Below are positions 21,241 to 31,149 of a stretch of DNA of 64,000 nt, one piece after another. Below the pieces are notes generated by a model that was not told the DNA's origin, ran no database searches, and was given only the letters and a program-made list of their open reading frames with translations. The DNA lies in contig OW203751.1 in assembly GCA_934045075.1 (NCBI GenBank), positions 5,653,822-5,717,821 of the forward strand. The letters are read 5' to 3'. Position 1 is the first letter of the stretch; every line of letters begins with the position of its first letter. The stretch is from Yponomeuta sedellus. Lineage: Eukaryota; Arthropoda; Insecta; Lepidoptera; Yponomeutidae. A program made the position numbers and the translations under genes.

Positions 21241-21528
21241 CAGTTTTGTAATATAAACTCTTCTAAGCGGACGCTCCGCTAGGGAGCTCCGCTGTGCGCC
21301 CTCCTCGGCCTCGAGGGGGGTCGCTCCCGATGTGGGTTTAGGGGTCTCTAGGACCAAAACCAGTCCCAAGGTGGTGTTTAGTGGGTAGGCGCACTTCTTG
21401 TGAGTCCCACATTGGCAGCACGGCCGGGTCCGTGCTGTTATGCATGAGCATTCACCACCTCCCTCCCCCGTGTCCTCCGGAGGGTGCCCTTTATAGGGTT
21501 AAAAAAAAAAAAAAAAGGCCTCGTTCCT

Positions 21529-21860
21529 TTTCTGCGCCCGGACGTCGAACGAGCTGCATCTCCACTGTCGCCGTGCCACGTGGTCGTCGCTGCTGCCGCT
21601 TGCTTCAGCTCGCTGAACAGTTCTTTTCAGAACTCCATCCTTGTTTCTATATCTTGCAACCGATGTGTTTCTTATAACATTGCGAACAGTTCTTTTCAGA
21701 ACTCCATCTTGTTTCTTGCAACCGATGTGTTCAATAAAACATTGCGAAATACTTGCTGTTGATTACTGATGTTATTGGTAATGGTAAGGTGTTGCTTGCG
21801 GGTACGGTAAGGTTCTGTAAGGTTTTTGTGGTAAGCAGAATGTTGTGGTAAGTAGCCACA
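21529..21860 (-). repeat. gypsy 3' LTR, proximal 332 bp
   Basis: Matches 26228-26559 with one difference seen. With 14743-14960 it makes a complete 550-bp LTR. The junction to the internal region carries the polypurine tract on the minus strand (21862-21876). Confidence 0.95.
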
Positions 21861-21871
21861 GTATTCCCCCC

Positions 21872-24800
21872 TCAAGCGAAGCGTACAGGAGGCTTGATTA
21901 TTCTGCCCGTGCGTGTTTGTTTGAATGCGGGCGGTGCCGATGTCGCGGCGCTTGGAGATTGCTGACTCGTAGGTATTTGCTGGACTGGCATTGTAGTTGC
22001 GGCTTCATTTTCGCTGCTAATTACGTATGCGGGCTTCAGTCGGTCGATTGAGACATTTGCTTGACGGCCAGGTAATTGTATCTTGAATATCTTGTGGTTT
22101 CGTTCGACGACACGATAGGGTCCTGTGTAGGGTGACTGTAGAGGCTTGCGTACCGCGTCGACTCGTAGAAACACGTGACTGCATGTGTGAAGATCTTGAT
22201 GAATGAAGATGTGTGGCTTGGCGTGGTGAGGTTTCGTGACAGGTCGACAACGTTCGATCGCGTCAGACAGCTGCTCCACGAAGTCGTAGTTCATCGCCGT
22301 TTGCCTCGGTGCAGAAGTGAAGAATTGTCCCGGCAGGCGGAGTGCGCGACCGTAGGTTAGTTCGGCCGGGCTAGTGTAGGTATCGGCGCGCGTCGCGGCT
22401 CGGAGTCCTAGTAGCACGGTCGGTAGGTCTTCCATCCACTTGTTGGTGTTCTCCAGTCTTGCCATTAGCGCTGCTTTTAGTGAGCGATGCCAGCGCTCGA
22501 CCATGCCATTGCTCTGCGGGTGGTAGGCGGTGGTCCGTATTCTCTCTATCCCGAGTAGTTTGGTGAGTGCGGAGAATAGGTAGCTCTCGAACTGCCGGCC
22601 TTGGTCCGTGGTCAGGGTAGCAGGACAGCCATGACGAGAGAACCAGCCTTCGTACAGGGTCTTCGCGACGATTTCTGCAGTGATGTCTTGTATCGGGAAT
22701 GCTTCCGGCCAACGGGTACATCTGTCGATTGCAGTGAGTAGGTATTTATGCCCGCTCGCTGAAGTAGGTAGCGGTCCGACGATGTCGACGTGAATGTGTT
22801 CGAAACGCTCGCTCGTAGGTAGTGTAGCGATGCCACTTGAAGTGTGTCGTTGAACCTTCGCCCTTTGACACGACTCGCATGCCTTTGCCCAATCTCCGAC
22901 ATCCTTATTCATGGACGGCCAGAAATATCGCTGCTGCATTAGCCTGCGCGTCGTTCGTATCCCTGGATGGCTGACATTGTGCACGGTGTTAAAGGCGGTG
23001 CGGCGGTAGTCTTCAGGTAGGTATGGGCGGGCGTTTTCAGTAGACACTTCGCAGTATAGGCTGTGTGTTGAGAGCGGCATAACTACTTTCTTGATTTTCA
23101 AGTTAGGTTGTTGAAGTAGTTTAGGTATGTAGCTATCTCGCTCTTGCGCGCAGGAGAGTTCTTGATAATCGATCGGTGATGGGCAGGATATAGCTTCGAT
23201 TCTTGGGAGCGTGTCTGCGACGATGTTCTCTTTTCCACTGATGTGTTGTAGATTTGTAGTGAATTCGCTGATGAATAGCAGTTGTCGCACTCGTCGCGGC
23301 GTGTCGTTGTCGGACGGCGGTTTGTTGATTGCGAATGTGAGAGGCTTGTGATCTGTGTAGATTGTTAGCTCGTTGCCCTCGAACATTTTTCTGAAGTGTT
23401 TTACTGCCATGTAGATCGATAATAGTTCACGGTCGAAGGTGCTGTAACGCTGCTGAGTCTCACTGAATTTCTTCGAGAAGTAGCCGAGAGGTTGCCAGAC
23501 TCCTCGTACTCTTTGTTGAAGGACAGCGCCGGCACTCTTGTCAGATGCGTCGCACATGAGGGCGAGGGGAGCGGAGGGGATGGGGTGAGCAAGCAAAGCG
23601 GCGTTTTGTATGCTAACTTTGCATGCTTCGAATGCGGCCGTAGCTTCGTCGGTCCATTGGATCTTCGACTTGTCTTTCTTCTTTGAGTTATGTAGGTACG
23701 CGTTCAATGGAGCTTGCAGTGTTGCGGCGTGAGGAATGCTTTCACGGTAGAAGTTGATCATACCGAGAAAACGCCTGAGCTCTTCGATGGTCTCAGGCTT
23801 GGGGAAGTTATTAATTGCGGCGATCTTATCTTCAGGCGGTTTAATACCGTGCTTCGATACAGTGTAGCCGAGAAATTTGACTTCTTCTTTGCCGAGGACG
23901 CACTTTGAGGGGTTAAGTGTTATTCCGTATTCGTCGAGTTTTTGTAAAACAGTTCGCAGGTCTTGAACGTGCTGATCTTCGCTTGCAGATGCTAGGATCA
24001 CATCGTCGATGAATGGAAATACGTAGTCTAGTCCTTGTAATACTTGATGTATGAATCGCTGGAACGTTTGACCGGCGTTTTTGAGGCCCGGGCACATTCG
24101 CGGGAATTCGAACAAGCCGTACGGTGTAGTGATGGCGGTCTTGTCGATATCGGCATCATATATAGGTAGTTGTGCATATGCCCGGTTCAAATCGATGACG
24201 GAGAAGATATTTTTCCCGCTCAGCTGGTAGGTGAAGTCTCGGAGTCGCGGTATTGGGTATCGGTCGGGCTTCGTAACTGCGTTCAGTCGTCTGTAGTCGC
24301 CGCACACTCGAAGGTCACCGTTCTTTTTAGGTACGACGTGTAGGGGACTTGACCATGGACTTTTGCTGGGGCGGCACAGGCCTTGCGTCATCATATCTTC
24401 AAATTCTTTTTTCACAGCTGCGTATCGATGCGGAGGGATGGGCCGCGCCTTGGAGTGTATGGGCGGGCCAGTGGTTTCGATATAATGCTCCACGTTGTGC
24501 TTGGGACATTCCTTCATTGATGAGAGTCGAGTGACGTTCGGGAATTCGGCCAAGATGTCGTGATATTTCTGTTCGACGTCGATAGTGCGAATGGTGGGTT
24601 CAGTAGAGTTGCAGATCGGAACTTTGACGGATAATTTCGTTTTCTTGTCGATGATGCTTCTTCCTGCTATGTCGATGATGAGTTGATGATGTTCGAGTAA
24701 GTCGGCGCCTATGATTGGCTTACCGACTGCCGCGATGATGAATTTCCACTTGAATGGTCTTCTCAGCCCGAAGTCTAGTTCCAAGGTTTTTTCCCCGTAG

Positions 24801-25033
24801 GTAGGAATCAGCGTGTTGTTGGCGGCGTAGAGCGAGAACTTCGTAGGCGAGAATGTTGCGTTTTTTGGTTTAGGTATAACAGAGATGTTGGCGCCTGTGT
24901 CGATGAGGAATGTTAATTTTGACTTCTTGTCTTGAATGAACAGGCGGTGGGACTTCATAGCGTTGTTTGCCGCCTCACACAACGCTGGCTCTAGTTTTCC
25001 GGCTTCTCCTCGAAATTGCAGGGGCGCGTGCAT
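21872..25033 (-). CDS. pol: gypsy pol: protease, reverse transcriptase, RNase H, integrase
   Basis: 1053 codons without a stop. Protease DTGAN at 45-49. Reverse transcriptase with [18 protein letters not shown] near 234, [12 protein letters not shown] (Asp281) and FIDD at 341-344. RNase H with CDAS (Asp495), FDREL (Glu536), YTDHKPL (Asp561), VADTL (Asp607). Integrase zinc finger His685, His689, Cys719, Cys722, and the DDE triad Asp750, Asp810, Glu846. It overlaps gag by 43 nt in the -1 frame, so it would be made as a Gag-Pol fusion by frameshifting; a candidate slip site GGAAAAC lies next to the gag stop. Two oddities: FIDD for the usual YIDD or YVDD, and MCPGLKNA where MPFGLKNA is typical. 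The frame ends 12 bp before the LTR. Confidence 0.9.
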   Translation of the reverse strand: MHAPLQFRGEAGKLEPALCEAANNAMKSHRLFIQDKKSKLTFLIDTGANISVIPKPKNATFSPTKFSLYAANNTLIPTYGEKTLELDFGLRRPFKWKFIIAAVGKPIIGADLLEHHQLIIDIAGRSIIDKKTKLSVKVPICNSTEPTIRTIDVEQKYHDILAEFPNVTRLSSMKECPKHNVEHYIETTGPPIHSKARPIPPHRYAAVKKEFEDMMTQGLCRPSKSPWSSPLHVVPKKNGDLRVCGDYRRLNAVTKPDRYPIPRLRDFTYQLSGKNIFSVIDLNRAYAQLPIYDADIDKTAITTPYGLFEFPRMCPGLKNAGQTFQRFIHQVLQGLDYVFPFIDDVILASASEDQHVQDLRTVLQKLDEYGITLNPSKCVLGKEEVKFLGYTVSKHGIKPPEDKIAAINNFPKPETIEELRRFLGMINFYRESIPHAATLQAPLNAYLHNSKKKDKSKIQWTDEATAAFEACKVSIQNAALLAHPIPSAPLALMCDASDKSAGAVLQQRVRGVWQPLGYFSKKFSETQQRYSTFDRELLSIYMAVKHFRKMFEGNELTIYTDHKPLTFAINKPPSDNDTPRRVRQLLFISEFTTNLQHISGKENIVADTLPRIEAISCPSPIDYQELSCAQERDSYIPKLLQQPNLKIKKVVMPLSTHSLYCEVSTENARPYLPEDYRRTAFNTVHNVSHPGIRTTRRLMQQRYFWPSMNKDVGDWAKACESCQRAKVQRHTSSGIATLPTSERFEHIHVDIVGPLPTSASGHKYLLTAIDRCTRWPEAFPIQDITAEIVAKTLYEGWFSRHGCPATLTTDQGRQFESYLFSALTKLLGIERIRTTAYHPQSNGMVERWHRSLKAALMARLENTNKWMEDLPTVLLGLRAATRADTYTSPAELTYGRALRLPGQFFTSAPRQTAMNYDFVEQLSDAIERCRPVTKPHHAKPHIFIHQDLHTCSHVFLRVDAVRKPLQSPYTGPYRVVERNHKIFKIQLPGRQANVSIDRLKPAYVISSENEAATTMPVQQIPTSQQSPSAATSAPPAFKQTRTGRIIKPPVRFA

Positions 25034-25958
25034 TTAACTGCTTTGCTCCCGAAGCGACGGTGGTAGTAACATATTCCGCTGTTTAAACTTCCGGTTACGG
25101 GCGCGCGTGAGTCGTCGGAGGCGGCGGCGGCGGGATGCGGGCGGGGTGTGCGGGGGCGGGAACGCGAGCGCTGTCGTGTGTATTGCGGCTCGCGATCACG
25201 TGACCAGTTATTGTAGTGTTGTTGCGAGTTCTGCCATTTTTGAGTCTTCAGTTCAGCGATTTCGCGCATAAGAAATTCAAGTTTCTCATTGATGTCTTGT
25301 TTTGAACTTGCTGGTTCTGATTTGTGTGCGTCGACGGCAGCGATTGACGTCCCGGCGGCGGCGGCGGAGTTGTGCGACATTTGTGTGCTCTCCATAATCT
25401 TGTCGGCCATTTTAGCGAGCTCGTCGATGTCCGCCGTTGTAGCGATTGTAGAGGTGACGGCGAGGACTGCTCGAACGGACGATGGCAGGTGTCGCATCCA
25501 CAGGTTGCGCACGGTGTGGTCGGTCATCCCGTCGCCGGCGAGGTGCTGCATTCGGCGAAGGAGCTGTGACGGCTTCAAGTCGCCGAGTTCAGTTTCTGCG
25601 AGCAGGCGGTCGAGGCGGCGTTCGTCTGAGTCTTCATAGAATGCTAGGAGTTTCGTCTTGAGCGCTTCGTACTTGTTGGTTTCCGGTGGCTTGAGGATGA
25701 GGTGGTCCACGATGTCCAGGTCTTGCTTGTCGAGTTGCCGGATGACGATGTCGAACATTGCTTGGTCGCCTTGTCTGAGCGGCTTCATGATGGCTTCGAA
25801 TGAGCGAACCAGAGGCGAAGTCGTTGATGCCAGACGGGTGGAATCCGCATGCTGAGGGATATTGCAGAGACGTCTTCATGATTTCCAAGGCGAGATGGAG
25901 CTGGGGCATCTTGCTGAGTTGCAGGTGCAGGGGCAGATTTTTCGTCGGCGCTTGACAT
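24991..25958 (-). pseudogene. gag: gypsy gag, broken by one frameshift
   Basis: The structural protein of the retrotransposon particle. An ATG at 25958 opens a 57-codon frame (MSSADEKSAP start, then SMRIPP, LRLWFA) that stops at 25785. The remaining 265 codons of the capsid-like region, basic tail and cysteine motif ([14 protein letters not shown], then PC) continue in another frame from around 25800 to 24991. A single-base loss just before that overlap explains both observations. The internal Met at 25788 is not a normal gag start. The rest agrees with gypsy gag proteins that end in a CxxH-type motif. With this break, no complete gag product is made from the copy as read. Confidence 0.85.
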
Positions 25959-26009
25959 CTTGAGGCTTGGAGTGTTTCAGAAGCTGCTTTCTTCCTTGGG
26001 GTCACCACT

Positions 26010-26559
26010 TTGGCGATATTGTGTAGTAGGTAAAATGACACTCGGAGTGGACAGAATAAGATGATTTATTTACAGAAAATATGCCTACTTATATACAGAA
26101 AAAGGTACTGATCGGGGAGTCCGCGGGGCGCGCGGGGAACGACATCACGCGACCCGCGGGGGGGCGGCCCCCGCGCCGCTGACGCGCGGTCGCAAGTTAA
26201 ATACTCGTGGCGCGGGGCCTCGTTCCTTTTCTGCGCCCGGACGTCGAACGAGCTGCATCTCCACTGTCGCCGTGCCACGTGGTCGTCGCTGCTGCCGCTT
26301 GCTTCAGCTCGCTGAACAGTTCTTTTCAGAACTCCATCCTTGTTTCTATATCTTGCAACCGATGTGTTTCTTATAACATTGCGAACAGTTCTTTTCAGAA
26401 CTCCATCTTGTTTCTTGCAACCGATGTGTTCAATAAAACATTGCGAAATACTTGCTGTTGATTACTGATGTTATTGGTAATGGTAAGGTGTTGCTTGCGG
26501 GTACGGTAAGGTTCTGTAAGGTTGTTGTGGTAAGCAGAATGTTGTGGTAAGTAGCCACA
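26010..26559 (-). repeat. gypsy 5' LTR, intact
   Basis: 550 bp, uninterrupted. On the minus strand a TATTTAA box-like motif lies near 26200 and an AATAAA signal at 26070-26065. It is the promoter-bearing LTR of the element. Confidence 0.95.
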
Positions 26560-26599
26560 GCTATATCCAGCAGTGGACTACATAGGTGGACTACGCCTA

Positions 26600-26760
26600 C
26601 ATAGGCCAGGGACTGCCACTTGCGTCACAGATCACCGCTTCATCAACGTTCATAAGTCGTTGCATGCATGCACGCCGGGCGTGTAATTTTTACTGGTACA
26701 TTTTATCTTCGCCTTTGCTAACACATTCCCTATTTGGTCAAAGTATGTCCGCCTGCCCTT
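26600..26760 (+). repeat. Repeat Y copy
   Basis: Contains GACTGCCACTTGCG, CTTCATCAACGTTCATAAGT and CCTTTGCTAACACAT. The same block appears at 32238-32400, 37848-37910, 59637-59820 and 60443-60595. Probably a LINE 3' or SINE-like piece; the parent is not identified. Confidence 0.65.
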
Positions 26761-26935
26761 ACCGGTCGTTCCTCTCACATTCGCAATATATATTGTTCTG
26801 TCAATCTTTCTTCCTTCATCCTCTACACATATTCAAACGCAACATTCCTTTCTCATTCTAGTCACTACATCCTCCTTCAGTCCATAACGTTCTCAAATCA
26901 GACTATTGCGTATCCTGTCATTCAAAGAAACACTA

Positions 26936-27602
26936 CACAGGGTGTCTCATTCAAATCGGTCAATATGGGAAAGTGTGAAACTATTAGACATAATTATGAA
27001 GATCTGTTCTGAGGAACCATGTCATCGATTTTAATAACAAGAAAAACTGCATTCATACATTTTAAAAACATCTGTACTCCGTTCGGGAATCGAACCCGGT
27101 TGTTTTGAAAAAAAAAAAAAACTCTACACTATTTCTATTTAGATATCGATTGTGTAGGTCTTAAGCAGTAAATGTCTGTACAAAGCATGATGTCTAAAAT
27201 TAATAAAATGCATTGTTTTCACATACTTTTATTTACTTTAGTAGGTGCCCGAAGTGACCTCCGACTTTTTCAATACAATATTCAAAACGTTTAGGTAACG
27301 ATCTTACGATTGCATTTTGTATGAAAACAATGCATTTTATTCATTTTATATATCATGTTTTATACAGACATTTACTGCTTAAGACCTACAAAATCGATAT
27401 CTAAATAGAAATAGTGTAGAGTTTTTTTTTCACAACAACCGGGTTCGATTCCCGAAAAGAGTACAGATGTTTTTTAAAATGTATGAATGCAGTTTTTCTT
27501 GTTATCAAAATCGATGACATGGTTCCTCAGAACAGATCTTCGTATGTCTTATAGTTTCAGACTTTCCCATACTGACCGATTTGAATGAGACACCCTGTAT
27601 AT
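26936..27602. mobile_element. Fold-back DNA element with 280-bp arms
   Basis: The arm 26936-27225 (starting ACAGGGTGTCTCATTCAAAT) is repeated inverted at about 27315-27602. The roughly 90-bp centre encodes, on the minus strand, a short tail VRSLPKRFEYCIEKVGGHFG plus HLLK and a stop, which looks like the C-terminus of a DDE (IS630-Tc1-mariner type) transposase. Each arm carries GGGTTCGATTCCCG, a tRNA B-box-like motif. I infer a deleted transposon whose arms expanded over the former coding end. Confidence 0.75.
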
Positions 27603-27734
27603 ACCTACTTGTCAAGAACCGTAAAGATATGATGCGTACCACACATTGCGGATATCGCCTTTCAGTGAAGGTCTGATACGTGACAGTGATATTGAGTCAC
27701 ATAACAGTAGATATTTCGTTTGTTCATAAATAAT

Positions 27735-27990
27735 AATAAATAAATAAATATTCATGGACATATTACACAGCTCTCGTTAGCCCTATACTAAATACAACTA
27801 AATGAAAGTTAACACCTATAGGTGTTAACTCGACGATAGATTTAATACAATAAATACATAGATAACGTCCAAGACCCGAGAAAAACTAGAAAAGTTCGTT
27901 TACTCGTTTGAACCGGCCGGGGATCGAACCCGATACCTTCGGTTTTACAGTCAGCGTGCCAAACCGTTGCGCCACCGAGGACGTCATACA
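27735..27990 (-). mobile_element. tRNA-derived SINE family B with (AATA)n tail
   Basis: Minus-strand copy. The tail at the plus-strand left end reads (AATA)n, showing how the family ends. Head with GGTTCGATCCC at about 27913-27923. Confidence 0.85.
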
Positions 27991-28159
27991 TAATATTAAA
28001 ATAAAATATGTTTACATGAAAGTTACATAAGTAATCAAGGCAATTTGCATGTTGCATCTATGACTTACAAAATATTATAGAGAGAGCACCATTGTTTGTC
28101 ATTAAAATAAATATATATTATATATATTTCTTGAAATATAATTAAACTTTACATATTAT

Positions 28160-28360
28160 CTTCTATAATATAAAAATGAATCCCCGAATGTGTTGGTAAG
28201 CGCAAATCTCGAGAGCAGCTGAACCGATTTCGCTAATTCTTTTTTACAATATTCCTTGAAGTACGAGGATGGTTCACACGGAGAGAAATAAAAAAAAATT
28301 CAAGAATCGACTGTTAAGCGGTACAAAGATCGCTGGGTCAGCCTAGTGAGCTAATTATGC
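28160..28360 (+). mobile_element. Short non-autonomous Helitron (Lep1/MINE-1-like)
   Basis: Starts TCTATAATATAAAAATGAAT and ends GGGTCAGCCTAG before T. Copies lie at 29343-29540, 42032-42222 and 44439-44622. A small hairpin around CGAAGTTCG in other copies lies just before the CTAG end, as in Helitrons. Confidence 0.7.
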
Positions 28361-28439
28361 CAACTTAATATTAGAAAAAAACATTTTTTTTTTAAATTGC
28401 AACAGCACAAAATAACAAAAAATATAATAATATTGATCT

Positions 28440-28690
28440 TTTTGCATCTACTTAATGAGATGATTTATATAGCGTCCAGTGGTATCTTCACTCACACTAG
28501 ATGGGTGAAGGGACCACTCCGACGCTGTAGTGCCTGGGTCATGGTTTTATAGATGGGTTTAGGCTTGCCCAGCACCTATACAATCCTGACAGCTTAGTCG
28601 GCCTAGCCCACAGGAAAGACTAGTCAATACGTGCAGAGCCAACCAAGCCGATGTTTTCCTTCACGTTAGCGTGTGGTATTGCGACTGCAA
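28440..28690 (+). repeat. Repeat Z copy
   Basis: Contains GCATCTACTTAATGAGATGA, CACACTAGATGGGTGAAGGG and GGCTTGCCCAGCACCTATAC. Matching copies are at 36510-36690 and 60605-60860. The copy at 36510 is followed by a (CTAT)n tract, which suggests a LINE-like 3' tail. Confidence 0.65.
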
Positions 28691-28714
28691 ATTTGCAAAT
28701 GTACGTAACTTTGA

Positions 28715-28812
28715 AATTAAATAAAGCCATTGGTACATGCCCGCACTCGGGATCGAACCTGGGGCTCTCGCTTGCCAGTCTATGGTTCAACCCACTGAGC
28801 TACCACCGCTGT
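28715..28812 (-). mobile_element. tRNA-like SINE head, single copy here
   Basis: On the minus strand: GGTGGTAGCTCAGTGGGTTG (A box) and GGTTCGATCCCGAG (B box) at tRNA spacing, with a non-tRNA body continuing to about 28690. No second copy was seen in the window. Confidence 0.6.
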
Positions 28813-29054
28813 CAACAAACAACAACAAAAAATATATGCATTACATTATCGTGACAATAAAGCCAAAAATAGATTTCGCTTGCAGCCTATTACTATACAA
28901 AAAAAATAACGTTTTAATTAAATTCAATTGGTAAGTAGACGGGACGAGGAGAGGAAGGTGGTGTCTATGTGTGTAGGTATGTGTCTACAAATGGTCTCAG
29001 TGTGGGTGTATTTCCATGTATGTGTTCGTTACCATAGCTCAGGGTATCCTTTTT

Positions 29055-29245
29055 CTTCAGGCTATATTAGTCCACTGCTGCATGAAGCCCTCCCCTAATG
29101 AGCGCTATAGCGCCCTGTCTTCAGCTTGCCGCATCCAGCATCTGCCTGCAGTTTTTCGCAGATCGTCATCCCACCTAGTCGGAGGGCGTCCTACACAGCG
29201 TTTGCCGAGTCGCGGTCTCCACTCAAGAACGCGTTTACAGGGTAG
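29055..29245 (-). pseudogene. RTE-clade LINE 3' fragment
   Basis: Complement of the RTE tail: CTCCCCTAATGAGCG, CTTCAGCTTGCCGCATCCAG and GTCGGAGGGCGTCC on the plus strand. Only the last 60 or so codons are present. Confidence 0.8.
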
Positions 29246-29342
29246 GGTATCCTTACCCTATCCAAATTTTTACATATGCGAGCTTCATTAGTCATAATCA
29301 TGAGAAGTTACTAAAAACATAAATAGATAGATAGAGAACTCT

Positions 29343-29540
29343 TCATCTATCTCTGTAATATAAAAATGAATCTCTGAATGTGTTGATAAGCGCAAATCTT
29401 GAGAGCAGCTGAACGGATTTCGCTAATTCTGTTTTTAGAATATTCCTTGAAGGGTACGAGGATGGTTCTTACGGAGGGAAAAATAAAATAAGAATCGACT
29501 GCTAGGCGGTACGAAGTTCTCTGGGGCAGCTAGTTATACA
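29343..29540 (+). mobile_element. Short Helitron (Lep1/MINE-1-like)
   Basis: TCTGTAATATAAAAATGAAT start, CAGCTAG end followed by T, same interior as the copy at 28160. Confidence 0.7.
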
Positions 29541-30119
29541 TAGAAATTTAAATTACAGAGATACAAATACCTAATATCAACACCCGTTATTTGTTAAGCA
29601 TTGCATCCTCAGAACACTGAGATTGTACCTGTCTTTAAAATCTACTCAATATGTTTATAGGTGTGGCATTCCGAGTAGGTAAGAAATTTAATGTGACGAC
29701 TTGTAGCCCAATAGATAAAGCTCACTTCATAAAACTCTAACGACAGGTATCTCCTGGGTGGGTAGCTTCCCGACTATAAATCCTGACACTAAGCTGTAAT
29801 CCTGGGTGATCCTAGCTTAATTTATCACCCTTTCTAGTCGCGTCTACTTTCATTACGTAAGCAGCAAAAAACAAAACATTTCTTTTATATACTTACAACG
29901 TCATCTAGCGGAAAAATCCTGAACTATGTGGGCGCTTGGTAAGGGTAGGTTTTCAAGCGTTTTTAGTTGGCACATAAATAAGGGTTGCAGGCCGTGGACA
30001 TGTTTTCCCAGACGTTGACTAGATGGCGCTAGGTGTATTTATCAAGTGAAAATGGAAATTTGATTTAACAGATTGGTTCAGACAGGGCCCTGTTAAATTT
30101 AAATTTAAGTTTCCTTCCT
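29541..30119. other. No gene seen
   Basis: AT-rich; no repeat shared with the rest of the window and no convincing exon was noticed. Confidence 0.4.
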
Positions 30120-30240
30120 TTATAAAAATTGTTTCATAGTTACATATTAAACGGGTCTAATTGCGATTATTTATTAGGTAATTACATTTTACCCAATAAA
30201 TAATCCCGTTCAATATATAACTATGTATGAGTAACGCGAC
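30120..30240. repeat. AAACGGGT repeat, inverted pair
   Basis: ATATTAAACGGGTCTAATTG and its complement-like ATCCCGTTCAATATATAA face each other around TTATTAGGTAATTACATTTT. It belongs with 6750-6800, 8385-8445, 50405-50475 and 61890-61950. Confidence 0.65.
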
Positions 30241-30649
30241 TCACTAAGTAATACAAAAATTGTTTCAATTATCTATACTCTAGTTAAACTTTGTAAGTTA
30301 GTTACTGAGAACTGAGATTTCCGCATTTCATGATAGAGCCATTATACGTAGTGTCACGATTTTGCATGATATATCTAATTTTATGCGTACAAGTGTTATC
30401 GAATAAAGTAGGTAAATTCATAATAATAGTTGCATCAGCCACCATGTCATTGAATAATTATTGATTGTGGGTATGTACACATTAAATTGACAAGCAAAAA
30501 CATACTAAAAATATTGGAGGGTAGTTTTAAAAAAGACAAGGGAATTCGAGTGGGGTTTGAAAGTGGCTTCACGTCGCACGCTAGCGGCGGGGAGCCATTG
30601 CGTTCCCGAATACGGTGCTGATCGGATCTCCTGAACAAAGTTTATATTA

Positions 30650-30691
30650 GTAGCAAAGCTTTGAGTTGGAGTAATCTCAAAGCTTTGCTAC
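30650..30691. repeat. Perfect hairpin
   Basis: A 16-bp stem GTAGCAAAGCTTTGAG (30650-30665) and its exact complement (30676-30691) around a 10-nt loop. Not part of a recognised element. Confidence 0.8.
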
Positions 30692-30767
30692 GTACAAAGC
30701 GCACCAGCCTATCTATTTCCAGAAAGCCAGCAGTGCTCTGATGTCACCTCCTGATAATATCAACCCT

Positions 30768-30866
30768 TTGTATATCCCCACTGCTGGGGCACTGGTCTCT
30801 AAGTGCATCGCAGGAACCAAGTGATTGATTCCAATCAGTCGATTCCGCTAGGACACGAGCGCTTTA
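30768..30866 (-). mobile_element. 5S-derived SINE with a large internal deletion
   Basis: On the plus strand the 3'-end sequence (CCCACTGCTGGGGCAC to CATCGCAGGA) joins directly to the 5' end (CCAAGTGATTGATTCCAATC to CACGAGCGCTT), missing about 270 bp of body. Confidence 0.8.
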
Positions 30867-30904
30867 AAGAGAGAGAGTTCTGATTTCCGTAAGTTTTTTT
30901 TTAA

Positions 30905-31060
30905 TTGGGTTAGATCCTCGGCTGGGGACCAAAAAAAATGGTCTTGGATGTTTACATGTTTGAGATATCGTTGTACCCGGTTTCCACGACAGGGTATCCT
31001 TGTTTGGAGCCAGAAACAATGTATGTGCCTGCATGTAAATGTTATGTTAAATAAGTAGGT
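30905..31060 (+). mobile_element. tRNA-derived SINE family C, 5'-truncated
   Basis: Shares GTCTTGGATGTTTACATGTT and GCATGTAAATGTTATGTTA with full copies at 51021-51224 and 52432-52672. Confidence 0.75.
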
Positions 31061-31149
31061 TTTTATTTTTTGTTTTGCTTTTAATTTAAAGTGCAATTGC
31101 AAAGTGTACGAGGCGTTTTTACACGTGAAAATGTACAGTTGTAAAATAT

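Larger units (their letters stand above)
16378..21516 (+). mobile_element. Jockey-clade LINE, full-length copy, 5.14 kb
   Basis: Begins ACACAGTTCG, a start resembling the internal-promoter initiators of Jockey elements, and ends with 16 A (21501-21516). A 324-bp 5' UTR, ORF1, a 27-bp spacer, ORF2 and a 260-bp 3' UTR follow in order. Both ORFs are open. The target duplication GCCTCGTTCCT stands on both sides (16367-16377 and 21518-21528). The coding part is very GC-rich compared with its surroundings. Nothing visible rules out activity. Confidence 0.95.
14743..26559 (-). mobile_element. Ty3/gypsy LTR retrotransposon, 5.25 kb without its insertions
   Basis: LTRs at 14743-21860 (interrupted) and 26010-26559 are 550 bp each once insertions are removed, and I see a single difference (21823 region T against G), so insertion was recent. 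The 5-bp direct repeat GCTAT flanks it (14738-14742 and 26560-26564). On the minus strand LTRs begin TGTGG and end GCCAA. A primer-binding-site candidate starting TGGTGACCCC follows the 5' LTR, and a polypurine tract GAGGGGGGAA precedes the 3' LTR. The order is gag, protease, reverse transcriptase, RNase H, integrase, which defines Ty3/gypsy. No envelope gene or chromodomain was seen. Confidence 0.95.

Noticed and set aside
21872..25033. An endogenous retrovirus with an envelope gene.
   Set aside because: pol ends 12 bp before the LTR and no further frame exists, so this is a plain LTR retrotransposon.
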